NCBI GenBank assembly: GCA_017480795.1
Contig: JAFURY010000079.1
Location: 1-38,819, forward strand
DNA length: 38,819 nt
From: Succinivibrionaceae bacterium
GTDB lineage: Bacteria > Pseudomonadota > Gammaproteobacteria > Enterobacterales > Succinivibrionaceae
Direction: 5' to 3'
Positions 31,241-37,855 of this stretch are shown piece after piece; position 1 is the first letter of the stretch, and each line of letters starts with the position of its first letter. The notes under the pieces were generated by a model, which did no database searches, had not been told where the DNA came from, and was given only the letters and a program-made list of their open reading frames with translations. Both the position numbers and the translations under genes were made by a program.

Positions 31241-31572
31241 GGTGCTTTGTACTCCTTGCCTTTCTCTCCGTTCTCAGCGGCCAGGATCGCCGCCTGCGCT
31301 TCCTCCATGCTGGTCACCACGGCCCCGAAACCGCCACCAGCGTTGATGGCGTTCAGCGTCAGCGCCTGGATAGCCGTCAGCCTGCCCAGCTTCGGCCGCT
31401 TCACCTCCAGCCCGATGAAGCGCCCGTTCTTACCCACCAGCGTGATGTCCGGGATCCCTGTGCGCTGGTACGCGCTGCCGTGGGTCTTATACACAAAAGG
31501 ATAGCTCTGCTTTTTGATCCATGCCATAATCGCGTTTACAATGGTTTTCTCCAAGGGAATCTGGTCTTTCAT
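31237..31572 (-). CDS. VRR-NUC domain nuclease
   Basis: A 111-aa single-domain nuclease of the VRR-NUC (PD-(D/E)XK-like) family: helix with EKTIVNAIMAWIKK, then GIPDITLV (catalytic Asp) and FIGLEVKRPKLGRLTAIQAL (E-x-K), in standard order. Stand-alone phage VRR-NUC proteins act as nickases or junction-resolving enzymes in replication and recombination. ATG 31572 is chosen because it overlaps the upstream stop as ATGA. Confidence 0.92.
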   Translation of the reverse strand: MKDQIPLEKTIVNAIMAWIKKQSYPFVYKTHGSAYQRTGIPDITLVGKNGRFIGLEVKRPKLGRLTAIQALTLNAINAGGGFGAVVTSMEEAQAAILAAENGEKGKEYKAP

Positions 31573-31922
31573 GCGCTCACCACCTTCTCCACCGTCAGAT
31601 CGCACAGGCCGGTGCTGCGGTGATAGTGCAGCTTTCCGATCAGCCGCCACCGGCCCTCGTTGATTTCCCGCCCCCATCCCAGGGCCTCCTCCACCGGGAT
31701 CCCCACCAGCTCCTGCCTTTCCGGCTCGGCCCGCAGCACCGCGGCCACCTCGTCGTTCATGCCCTGCAGCCGGTCGATCACCGCTCGCATCTCCAGCGTG
31801 ATCGGCATCCCGCGCACGCGGGGCTTTCCATGCACCACGCCGTCCTCACCGATGAACAGGATAAAGCCGAATCCCCGCAGGTCGGCCACCACCTGCTCCG
31901 GGCTGTATTCTTCGCCTAACAT
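31569..31922 (-). CDS. Hypothetical protein (117 aa)
   Basis: Starts MLGEEYSPEQVVADLRGFGF, followed by FILFIGEDGVVHGKPRVRGM and a helical part. The family is not recognised. GGAGGG lies four bases before ATG 31922; an ATG at 31934 is the alternative start. It is the first gene downstream of the iteron array and is coupled to the VRR-NUC gene. Confidence 0.7.
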   Translation of the reverse strand: MLGEEYSPEQVVADLRGFGFILFIGEDGVVHGKPRVRGMPITLEMRAVIDRLQGMNDEVAAVLRAEPERQELVGIPVEEALGWGREINEGRWRLIGKLHYHRSTGLCDLTVEKVVSA

Positions 31923-31934
31923 ACTTCCCTCCAT

Positions 31935-31953
31935 AAAAACGCCGCGCGTTTTT
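31935..31953. terminator. Terminator-like hairpin next to the iteron array
   Basis: AAAAACGC-CGC-GCGTTTTT forms an 8-bp stem; on the plus strand more T-rich sequence (CTTTTT) follows. The stem is partly A-T and the loop three bases. It is just before the start of the 117-aa gene, so it could act on plus-strand transcription or be part of a leader. Confidence 0.5.
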
Positions 31954-31979
31954 CTTTTTGGTGTGATTTTTTTCTTTCT

Positions 31980-32245
31980 TACGCCACCTTTGCCACATAC
32001 GCCACCTTTGCCACATACGCCACTTGCGCCTCCCTTGTGGCGTTGTTCTTCTTATTCTTGGAGTTACGCCACACCCTACGCCACCTCCAAAAGTGAGGTT
32101 TTACAAGGGTTTCAGGCCAAAAGTGGCATAGGTGGCGTAGGTGGCGTTATATTTAGCGTTTTTCACGCTCCGCCGTTTCCCGGTGGCGTAGGTGGCGTAG
32201 ACAGACTCAAAATTTTACGCCACACCCTGCGCCACATCCGCCACC
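31980..32245. repeat. Iteron array: about 16 nine-base units in both orientations
   Basis: Unit TACGCCACC and close variants (TTTGCCACA, TACGCCACA, TCCGCCACC). Forward units: five back-to-back at 31980-32024, two at 32065-32085, three at 32216-32245. Reverse units: one at 32036-32044, three back-to-back at 32122-32148, two at 32182-32199. Most of it is non-coding, and the right part overlaps the end of the RHH gene. Candidates: replication origin or binding array for the adjacent RHH protein. Confidence 0.85.
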
Positions 32246-32399
32246 TTTCCGGCTGTTTTGCGGCCCGGCGCTCCGGGTGAAGCAGCTCGTCCACAGCCTG
32301 CTCGATGGCCTTTGTCTGGGACACATGGCGCTCTGCAGCCCAGGTGTCCAGGTCGGCCTTCAGCTGTTCATCCAGGCGTACTGAGAATTTCACGCTCAT
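32163..32399 (-). CDS. Ribbon-helix-helix DNA-binding protein
   Basis: A 78-aa protein beginning MSVKFSVRLDEQLKADLDTW. An N-terminal beta strand (VKFSVRL), then two helices (DEQLKADLDTWAAERHV; SQTKAIEQAVDELL) is the CopG/Arc ribbon-helix-helix plan. The tail is basic, and its last codons are the iteron sequence itself, read as STPPTPPG. RHH proteins often bind tandem short repeats, so it may bind this array. ATG 32399 overlaps the preceding stop. Confidence 0.85.
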   Translation of the reverse strand: MSVKFSVRLDEQLKADLDTWAAERHVSQTKAIEQAVDELLHPERRAAKQPERWRMWRRVWRKILSLSTPPTPPGNGGA

Positions 32400-32617
32400 T
32401 TTGCCTGTTCACCACCCTTCAGCCGCGCCCGCCGGGCCTGTTCCGCGTGCCGGATCTCCAGCCTGCGCCGCCGGTAGGCTTTCATGCAGCCCCAGGCTTC
32501 GGCCAGCTTCCGGGCATTCTTGCGGCTGTGGATCTCCACATCAATGATCTCGTCCAGGATCGGCCCTTCGATGGTCAGCCGGTAGGTCATGGAATCATTG
32601 TCAATGTAGATGGCCAT
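32396..32617 (-). CDS. Small basic hypothetical protein (73 aa)
   Basis: Starts MAIYIDNDSMTYRLTIEGPI. A beta-rich first half is followed by a strongly basic helix (KAYRRRRLEIRHAEQARRAR), suggesting nucleic acid contact. Family not recognised. It overlaps its neighbours by 1 and 4 bp, so the small replication-region genes are tightly coupled. Confidence 0.72.
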   Translation of the reverse strand: MAIYIDNDSMTYRLTIEGPILDEIIDVEIHSRKNARKLAEAWGCMKAYRRRRLEIRHAEQARRARLKGGEQAK

Positions 32618-32832
32618 TACCGGCGCACCTCCTCCCGCAGCTTGCCATACGCAAGGGCCTTACAGGTCGGGCACTCCATCACATAATAGGTGCCGTTGCG
32701 GTAGTCGTCGCCCACGCTGTACTCGCCCCGAATGGCCTCCCACTGGCAGCCGCACCAGCCGCACTCAAACCGCGCCGGCTGCTCCACGCGCCACTTCGCC
32801 TGGACCAGATTGCCCTTTTTAATGATCTCCAT
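32617..32832 (-). CDS. Small zinc-ribbon protein (71 aa)
   Basis: Starts MEIIKKGNLVQAKWRVEQPA. Two cysteine pairs, C-G-W-C-G-C and C-P-T-C-K, separated by about 27 residues with a GDDYRNGTYYVME strand between, form a clear zinc ribbon. Such proteins are common in phage replication regions and of unknown role. Its stop overlaps the next start (TAATG). Confidence 0.77.
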   Translation of the reverse strand: MEIIKKGNLVQAKWRVEQPARFECGWCGCQWEAIRGEYSVGDDYRNGTYYVMECPTCKALAYGKLREEVRR

Positions 32833-33184
32833 TACAAAGCGCCTCCTTCAGTATTTCTGCCCGCGCCTGCCCGGCCCGCAGCCTCGCCATTGCCTCGTCA
32901 GCGTCGCCGGTCAGGATGTACCAATAGTCGTGATGGGACTGGATCCAGCCGCTCTTCCGATAGGTGACCGTGATCTGGTAGCCCGTGCCGTTCCGCAGCC
33001 ATTCAGGCAGGCCCACGCGGAATTCGTCGCCGGCGTCCTGGTAGCTTTCCGAAAAGTCAGCCGCGTCCTGCATCGCCGATCCTATGGCCTCGTTCAGATT
33101 GGTGAACACACCATGATAGAAGATCTCGCCGTCGTCGCTTGCGCTCACCAGCACAAACAGGTTCTCTTTTTTCTCGTTGTTCAT
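32819..33184 (-). CDS. Hypothetical protein (121 aa)
   Basis: Starts MNNEKKENLFVLVSASDDGE and continues as an alpha/beta protein with an acidic middle part. No family recognised. The last residues are helical (AEILKEALCNGD). It overlaps the zinc-ribbon gene by 14 bp and has GGAGGCAACC upstream of ATG 33184. Confidence 0.7.
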   Translation of the reverse strand: MNNEKKENLFVLVSASDDGEIFYHGVFTNLNEAIGSAMQDAADFSESYQDAGDEFRVGLPEWLRNGTGYQITVTYRKSGWIQSHHDYWYILTGDADEAMARLRAGQARAEILKEALCNGDH

Positions 33185-33208
33185 GGCCAGGGTTGCCTCC
33201 TTTGCTTT

Positions 33209-33526
33209 TCAAACCTTCATCGTTTCCACATAGTCGATGTTGTGGATTTCCTTTGCCTCCTGGTGAAACGTAACCGTCCGATTCTCCCGGCGGCTGATGG
33301 TCAGATCGCCATGCACCTCTCCGATCACCGTGCCGGTGCCGTTCTGCACCATATTGAATTCCATCCGCTGCGCCTCCGGCATCTTGTCGATCAGGCTCTC
33401 CACGCGGGCCAGAGCGTAACGGAATCCCTTGTCCCACTCGGTCGTAACATGGTCATGCTCCGACCGCTCGATCATCTTGTGCACCTTGCTGCGCAGCGCA
33501 GCAGCCTCGATCAGTTTAGAAGCCAT
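33209..33526 (-). CDS. Hypothetical protein (105 aa)
   Basis: Starts MASKLIEAAALRSKVHKMIE. The N-terminal half is helical, then come strands (GTGTVIGEVHGDLTISRREN). No family recognised. GGAGGTACAGAAGG precedes ATG 33526, and the start overlaps the end of the primase-helicase gene by 11 bp, so it belongs to the replication operon. Confidence 0.7.
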   Translation of the reverse strand: MASKLIEAAALRSKVHKMIERSEHDHVTTEWDKGFRYALARVESLIDKMPEAQRMEFNMVQNGTGTVIGEVHGDLTISRRENRTVTFHQEAKEIHNIDYVETMKV

Positions 33527-35486
33527 CCTTCTGTACCTCCCGCACTTCCATGATTCTCTTGCCCTTGCCCTGCTTCCGGGGCGGCACGATCAGCACGCCT
33601 TCCCGGTCGTTCAGCTTCTCCCGCAGGGCCAGCAGGTCGGCGGTCACGCGCCGGGGCTCCACATCCGCGCTGTTGGCTCCAAATTTCAGCAGCTCCTCGG
33701 CCAGTTCGCTGGAGGTGCCGCGCCACAGCTTGCAGTGGTGCGCCAGGGCGATCACCGCCCGCACATAGGGCGAATTGATGTACGCCTGCTCTTCCTTCCA
33801 TTCGTCGCTGTTGGCGCTGCGCAGGCTCCAGCGTCCAGAGTCGAAGCCGATGATCAGCTCGGTACTTTCAAAGTCGCGGCTGCTGACAGCCAGGGTGCTG
33901 TTCGGCTCGCCGCGCTTACCCTGCAGCACCATGACGGAGTCGCAAGCGCCGGTGATGCCCATGGAGCCGCTGATGCGCTCGAAGTAGTCACCCTCGCCTA
34001 CAGACTTTCTCAGATGGTGAACGCAGACAATCGCAAGGTTCCGCTGGAGCGCAAAGCGCTGCAGATCGCCCAGGATGCGCGTATCACCTTCGTAGGCATT
34101 CTCGCCTCGTCTGGCTGCGCCCTTGACGCGGCCCAGGGTGTCGATGATGATGAGCACGGGATGCTCCACCTCGTCACACCACATACCAAGCTGCTCCACA
34201 AGCCCAGCTTCGAGCCGGTCGCTTTCGTGGGTGATGTAGAGCGACTCCGGCGCTCGGCCCACCAGCAGCTTCTGCAGACGATCCTGGACGCGGTACTGCT
34301 TGGACTCCAAGTCCAGGTAGAGCACATCGCCCTGAGAGGTCATATTCCCGAGGAACGGTTCACCAGCGGCCACATTGATGGCCAGCATCAGAGAGAGCCA
34401 CGACTTCCCTCGCTTGGGAGCACCGGCCAGCACGGTCAGCCCAGCGGGTATCATGCCGCTCACGATGGTCGGCGGCTTTTCGATCTTCTTGCCATAGAGA
34501 TCAGACGCACGGTAGACGTTCAGATGCTTGACCGGCTTCTGCGCTGGCTCGGTGGGCTTCGCCTCGGAGATCTTCAGACACTCGTCCGTCAGGTTTACCA
34601 GGGTGGCGCTCCTGATGAGCGGGTCGATCTTCTCGCGGAAAGCATCGCCATACCTGATGTGTAGATCGGACGGATCCTTGCAGGCAGCGTCCAGGCTGTG
34701 AATGGAGAAGGTAAAAGCGCGGCCTTTGAAGCCAGAATCATAGAGGTTTTGAAGCGTTTTCTGCCGGAATTTCTGACCACCCGCGTCCGGCTCCACGTGG
34801 ATGTAGACATCGCGCTCTCCGATGTAGCGCCCAGTCCATGCGGCCTGGTAGTTGGTAGCCCCAGGAACGCCCAGAGCAGGCAAGCCATGGATCCAGCAGG
34901 ACTGAGCGTCCGACTCGCCCTCGACCAGAATGAGAGCCTTTGCATTTTTATTCAAATCCAGCCACGCGCCGTACATGATGACCGTGCCGCCCCTATTCCA
35001 GGCGAAGCGCGGCTTGTTCTTCGGGTTACGCCGCTGCTTCACGGCCATGCAAGCGCCGTCCGTGTCGTAGTACGGGATGGTCACGTGCGCAGGGATATAG
35101 TCGGTCGCTGCCTTCGTTCCAAGCCCAAGCTGACGCAGCCACTCGACCGGCAGGTGCTTCTGAGCAGCGTAGTCCTCCAGGGTGTGCGGCAGCTTCGCGT
35201 CCGGCTCCTCCTTGGCTTCCACCCCGGCCAGCTTGCACAGCTTGGCCCAGGCTTCCTGGTTGGAGATGTTCTCGTACCTGGCGAGGAATGACGTAGCGTT
35301 TCCCTGCCCACAGCCGGACTCGCACTTAAACATCCCATTCTGCGTATTAAACCAGAAAGATGGATTTTTCTCTTTGTGGAACGGACAGCAGGCGTTATAT
35401 TTGTGCTCCCCTGCAGGCTTCGGCTTGGTCGGCAAGCGCTCTTCATAGAAGCGTATCCAGTCGATCTTGTCATCGATGCTGATCAA
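33516..35486 (-). CDS. Primase-helicase (CHC2 zinc finger, TOPRIM, RecA-like)
   Basis: A replicative fusion protein of about 656 aa. A CHC2-type zinc finger near the N-terminus (C-C-P-F-H-K-E-K-N-P-S-F, then FKCESGCGQG), a TOPRIM domain (LILVEGESDAQSCWIHGLPA), then a RecA-like/AAA_25 ATPase with Walker A G-A-P-K-R-G-K-S and Walker B LIIIDTL, and a basic C-terminus. It should make primers and move on the fork or load a helicase. Start is probably TTG 35486 with GGGAGG eight bases upstream. The frame stays open further upstream, but those codons lie inside the HNH gene. Confidence 0.92.
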   Translation of the reverse strand: MISIDDKIDWIRFYEERLPTKPKPAGEHKYNACCPFHKEKNPSFWFNTQNGMFKCESGCGQGNATSFLARYENISNQEAWAKLCKLAGVEAKEEPDAKLPHTLEDYAAQKHLPVEWLRQLGLGTKAATDYIPAHVTIPYYDTDGACMAVKQRRNPKNKPRFAWNRGGTVIMYGAWLDLNKNAKALILVEGESDAQSCWIHGLPALGVPGATNYQAAWTGRYIGERDVYIHVEPDAGGQKFRQKTLQNLYDSGFKGRAFTFSIHSLDAACKDPSDLHIRYGDAFREKIDPLIRSATLVNLTDECLKISEAKPTEPAQKPVKHLNVYRASDLYGKKIEKPPTIVSGMIPAGLTVLAGAPKRGKSWLSLMLAINVAAGEPFLGNMTSQGDVLYLDLESKQYRVQDRLQKLLVGRAPESLYITHESDRLEAGLVEQLGMWCDEVEHPVLIIIDTLGRVKGAARRGENAYEGDTRILGDLQRFALQRNLAIVCVHHLRKSVGEGDYFERISGSMGITGACDSVMVLQGKRGEPNSTLAVSSRDFESTELIIGFDSGRWSLRSANSDEWKEEQAYINSPYVRAVIALAHHCKLWRGTSSELAEELLKFGANSADVEPRRVTADLLALREKLNDREGVLIVPPRKQGKGKRIMEVREVQKDGF

Positions 35487-36012
35487 CGAATACACCTCCC
35501 TCGGTCGAGCGCCGCTTGTTGTGTTCTTGCTCTGATCTGGTGGCCCAGCGGCAGTTGTCAGGGCAGTAGTTCCCATCAACATCGATACGGTCAATCGTCA
35601 GGTCTTCACGATAACCGTGAGAAAGCGCCCAGGCCTGGAAGGTCTCAAAGCTCCGCATCCATTCATCGCAGACCTGGATGCCGCGCCCTCCATAATTGGC
35701 GTAGCCATTGGTCTTTGGATAATTGCATCGCTTCTTCATTCCGAGCCAGATGCTATACAGCCGCGAATCGGAAGCGCCGTGCGTCCTTTTATGGATGCTG
35801 TTCTGAGCAGGAAGCCGCGCCTTCGTTTTTTCGTCTCGCAGGCATCCGCAGCTCGTAGATTTTCCGCGCTTCAGATCGGCAGCATTGATAACGCCTGTTC
35901 TGCCGCAATCACAGCTGCACAGGTAAAAAACGCCATGACGGTCACTCTCCACACGCCGCAAGGCTGTCCACCGTCCAAAGCGAATGCCAGAAAGATCATT
36001 TACCTGCGCCAT
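35470..36012 (-). CDS. HNH homing-type endonuclease (with AP2-like features)
   Basis: A 180-aa protein. The N-terminal part (GIRFGRWTALRRVESDRHGV, then CSCDCG and CGCLRDEK) is a zinc-binding, DNA-contact segment often joined to phage HNH proteins. The end has SHGYREDLTIDRIDVDGNYC, then PDNCRWAT, the HNH-like active site (Asp-Arg-Ile-x-Asn) seen in AP2/HNH homing enzymes. It stands alone between SSB-like and primase genes, flanked by a hairpin, and looks like a mobile insertion. AAAGGAGG lies before ATG 36012. Confidence 0.85.
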   Translation of the reverse strand: MAQVNDLSGIRFGRWTALRRVESDRHGVFYLCSCDCGRTGVINAADLKRGKSTSCGCLRDEKTKARLPAQNSIHKRTHGASDSRLYSIWLGMKKRCNYPKTNGYANYGGRGIQVCDEWMRSFETFQAWALSHGYREDLTIDRIDVDGNYCPDNCRWATRSEQEHNKRRSTEGGVFVDQHR

Positions 36013-36035
36013 ATTGTCCTCCTTTTGTCGATGAT

Positions 36036-36069
36036 CCTGGGCGATGAGCCGGTGAACTCACCGCCCAGG
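36036..36069. repeat. Inverted repeat upstream of the HNH gene
   Basis: CCTGGGCG (36036-36043) and CGCCCAGG (36062-36069) are perfect 8-bp arms around 18 bases that hold a smaller dyad, GGTGA-AC-TCACC. It lies between the SSB-like stop and the HNH ribosome binding site. No T-run follows, so it is not an ordinary terminator. It could limit translation or read-through into the nuclease gene. Confidence 0.65.
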
Positions 36070-36080
36070 GAGTAACGGTG

Positions 36081-36875
36081 TCAGTTGAACGGCAGCTCCT
36101 CATCGTCCACCTGGACGAAGGTACTGCTGGAGGGCTGCGCAGGCTGGGCCACGCCATCATCCACCAGGTCATCGGCTGCGATGCCATTCCGCTGCGCAGC
36201 GTCCACGATGCTCCTGGCGAACTCCTCCACCCGCCGCGCTTCGTCAGCAGGCAGCTTTCCGAGCGCGGTGAACACAGGAGTGGAATACTCGCTGCCGTTG
36301 GCGCTTTTCTTGTTCTTCAGCGTGATGCGGGTCAGCAGAGCACACATGGGAGTGCGCAGCGTCAGCCGCGCCTGGACACGATAGTTGTCGTAGGCTTTCA
36401 GCGCGGACGGGGGAAGCGCGAACAGGATCGGCAGCAGATCGCCCTCGCGCATGAGGTACAGCTGGCGCTTGTTCGTGCAGGCTTTACGCTCACCGTTCTC
36501 GCCGAACTGGTTATAGGGGCATTTGTCGCAGTCGACACACTCGCCGGTCTCGGTGACGGTGCCGGTCTTGCCGTCCATGCTGCGGCATACCGGCATCTCG
36601 CCCTCCTGGCGTGTCCCGTAGTCATGGCCCCAGCGCACGTTCACCAGATGCGATGCCAGGATGACGCAGTCGATGGACTGCACACCGTTGGTGGTCTCGT
36701 CCGCGCCAGGTTCTAAGACCTTGAACACGCCAGCACCGCCGCCAGCGATGGTGACAACGCCAAAGATGGAGCGCGAGAGGATATCGCCCAGGTCATCCAT
36801 GACCTCGTGCAGCTCCTGCGCGGTGGGCAGGAAGCGGGAAGGATTTTCAACGATAGAAAGAGCAGTCGCAGCCAT
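36081..36875 (-). CDS. ssDNA-binding-like protein with acidic tail
   Basis: A 264-aa protein. It ends DDEELPFN after a low-complexity linker (AQPAQPSSSTF), the tip pattern of SSB proteins that recruit partners. The body has a Cys cluster (CVDCDKCPYN, then KAC) and strands such as YRVQARLTLRTPMCALLTRI. This is a common replication-region protein in Firmicutes phages, and I infer single-strand DNA binding from tail and context. It lies upstream of primase-helicase. ATG 36875 is preceded by AAAGGACG. Confidence 0.8.
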   Translation of the reverse strand: MAATALSIVENPSRFLPTAQELHEVMDDLGDILSRSIFGVVTIAGGGAGVFKVLEPGADETTNGVQSIDCVILASHLVNVRWGHDYGTRQEGEMPVCRSMDGKTGTVTETGECVDCDKCPYNQFGENGERKACTNKRQLYLMREGDLLPILFALPPSALKAYDNYRVQARLTLRTPMCALLTRITLKNKKSANGSEYSTPVFTALGKLPADEARRVEEFARSIVDAAQRNGIAADDLVDDGVAQPAQPSSSTFVQVDDEELPFN

Positions 36876-36922
36876 TGTTTTATCGTCCTTTCGTTTTTGA
36901 TGTTTTCAGAGGGAATGGAGGA

Positions 36923-37381
36923 TTACTCCTCCACATCGGGAATGTCATCCTCATCCTCGGAGATGGGATCGCCGGTATCAGGGTCGACCTTGCCCTCGGC
37001 CATGTCCACCAGGGGAGCGGGCTCGTTCTGACGCTTCTCCATGATCTTATAGATCACGTTCAGCGTCTGCACGGTCATGCCGGTGATGGCGATGGCCGAA
37101 TCCAAGAGCGCGTTAAACGTATTCTCGGCAGCGCCCTGGAAGCTGGAATCGTCACCGGCGAGAGCCTTCAAGCAGTCGCGCATCGCGGCCTTGATGTTGT
37201 CGACCGCGCCATTCACGCCCACATAAGCCTCGGCCAGCAGACCGTAGCCCTCGTGACGGTTACGCACCAGCGGCAGCATGTCGGTGGAGAGCTGGCCCTG
37301 ATACTGGGAGTCCAGGAAGCGCCTGGTCTGGTCTTTGATTTCGGACGGGATCAGGTCATTGATGTCAATCTGCTTACTCAT
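36923..37381 (-). CDS. Hypothetical replication-region protein (152 aa)
   Basis: Starts MSKQIDINDLIPSEIKDQTR; mostly helical, with a strongly acidic end (ISEDEDDIPDVEE). No motif recognised. CAGGAGG precedes ATG 37381. The place between the coiled-coil and SSB-like genes suggests a role in replication or recombination, which is inference. Confidence 0.75.
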   Translation of the reverse strand: MSKQIDINDLIPSEIKDQTRRFLDSQYQGQLSTDMLPLVRNRHEGYGLLAEAYVGVNGAVDNIKAAMRDCLKALAGDDSSFQGAAENTFNALLDSAIAITGMTVQTLNVIYKIMEKRQNEPAPLVDMAEGKVDPDTGDPISEDEDDIPDVEE

Positions 37382-37405
37382 GGTTTCATCCTCCTGTTAT
37401 TTCGA

Positions 37406-37855
37406 TTACAACGCCTTGACTCGGCTCATGCTGGGCTTATCGTATGCGCTGACATGCTCCATCAGCTCCGAGTACTCATCAGGCAGCAAGCCGCCGTTTT
37501 CATCGGCCACGGCAGAAAGCTCCTTAGTGAGCGTCCGATCATCCACCTTCTCGGTGATCAGATCGCCCAGGCCCAGGTCGCGCAGCAGCGGATAGGCAGC
37601 GTCACGGTTGGCCTTGGTGATGGAATAGAAGTGCTTCACGGTGACTTTGTACTTCCGGCCATCCACGCCCATGGAGAAGTCATCCACACCCAGCTGCTCC
37701 TGCAGATCGAGCATACCGGCGATGATTTCAGCTTCCAGAGCGTCCCGCTGACGGTTGACCTCGGCCACCTGCTCCTTCAGAGCATCGGCCTGGGAGCGCA
37801 GCTCCTCGTAGCGCTGGATCTTACCTTTGATCGCTTCATGCGAAATTTCACTCAT
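37406..37855 (-). CDS. Coiled-coil protein (149 aa)
   Basis: Starts MSEISHEAIKGKIQRYEELR. Residues 8-55 are a coiled coil. The second half is alpha/beta (GRKYKVTVKHFYSITKANRD; DRTLTKELSAVADENGGLLP). Unrecognised beyond resemblance to small phage host-nuclease-inhibitor or Gp157-like coiled-coil proteins, which is weak. TAAGGAGG precedes ATG 37855. This is the complete copy; bases 1-32 repeat its start. Confidence 0.77.
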   Translation of the reverse strand: MSEISHEAIKGKIQRYEELRSQADALKEQVAEVNRQRDALEAEIIAGMLDLQEQLGVDDFSMGVDGRKYKVTVKHFYSITKANRDAAYPLLRDLGLGDLITEKVDDRTLTKELSAVADENGGLLPDEYSELMEHVSAYDKPSMSRVKAL

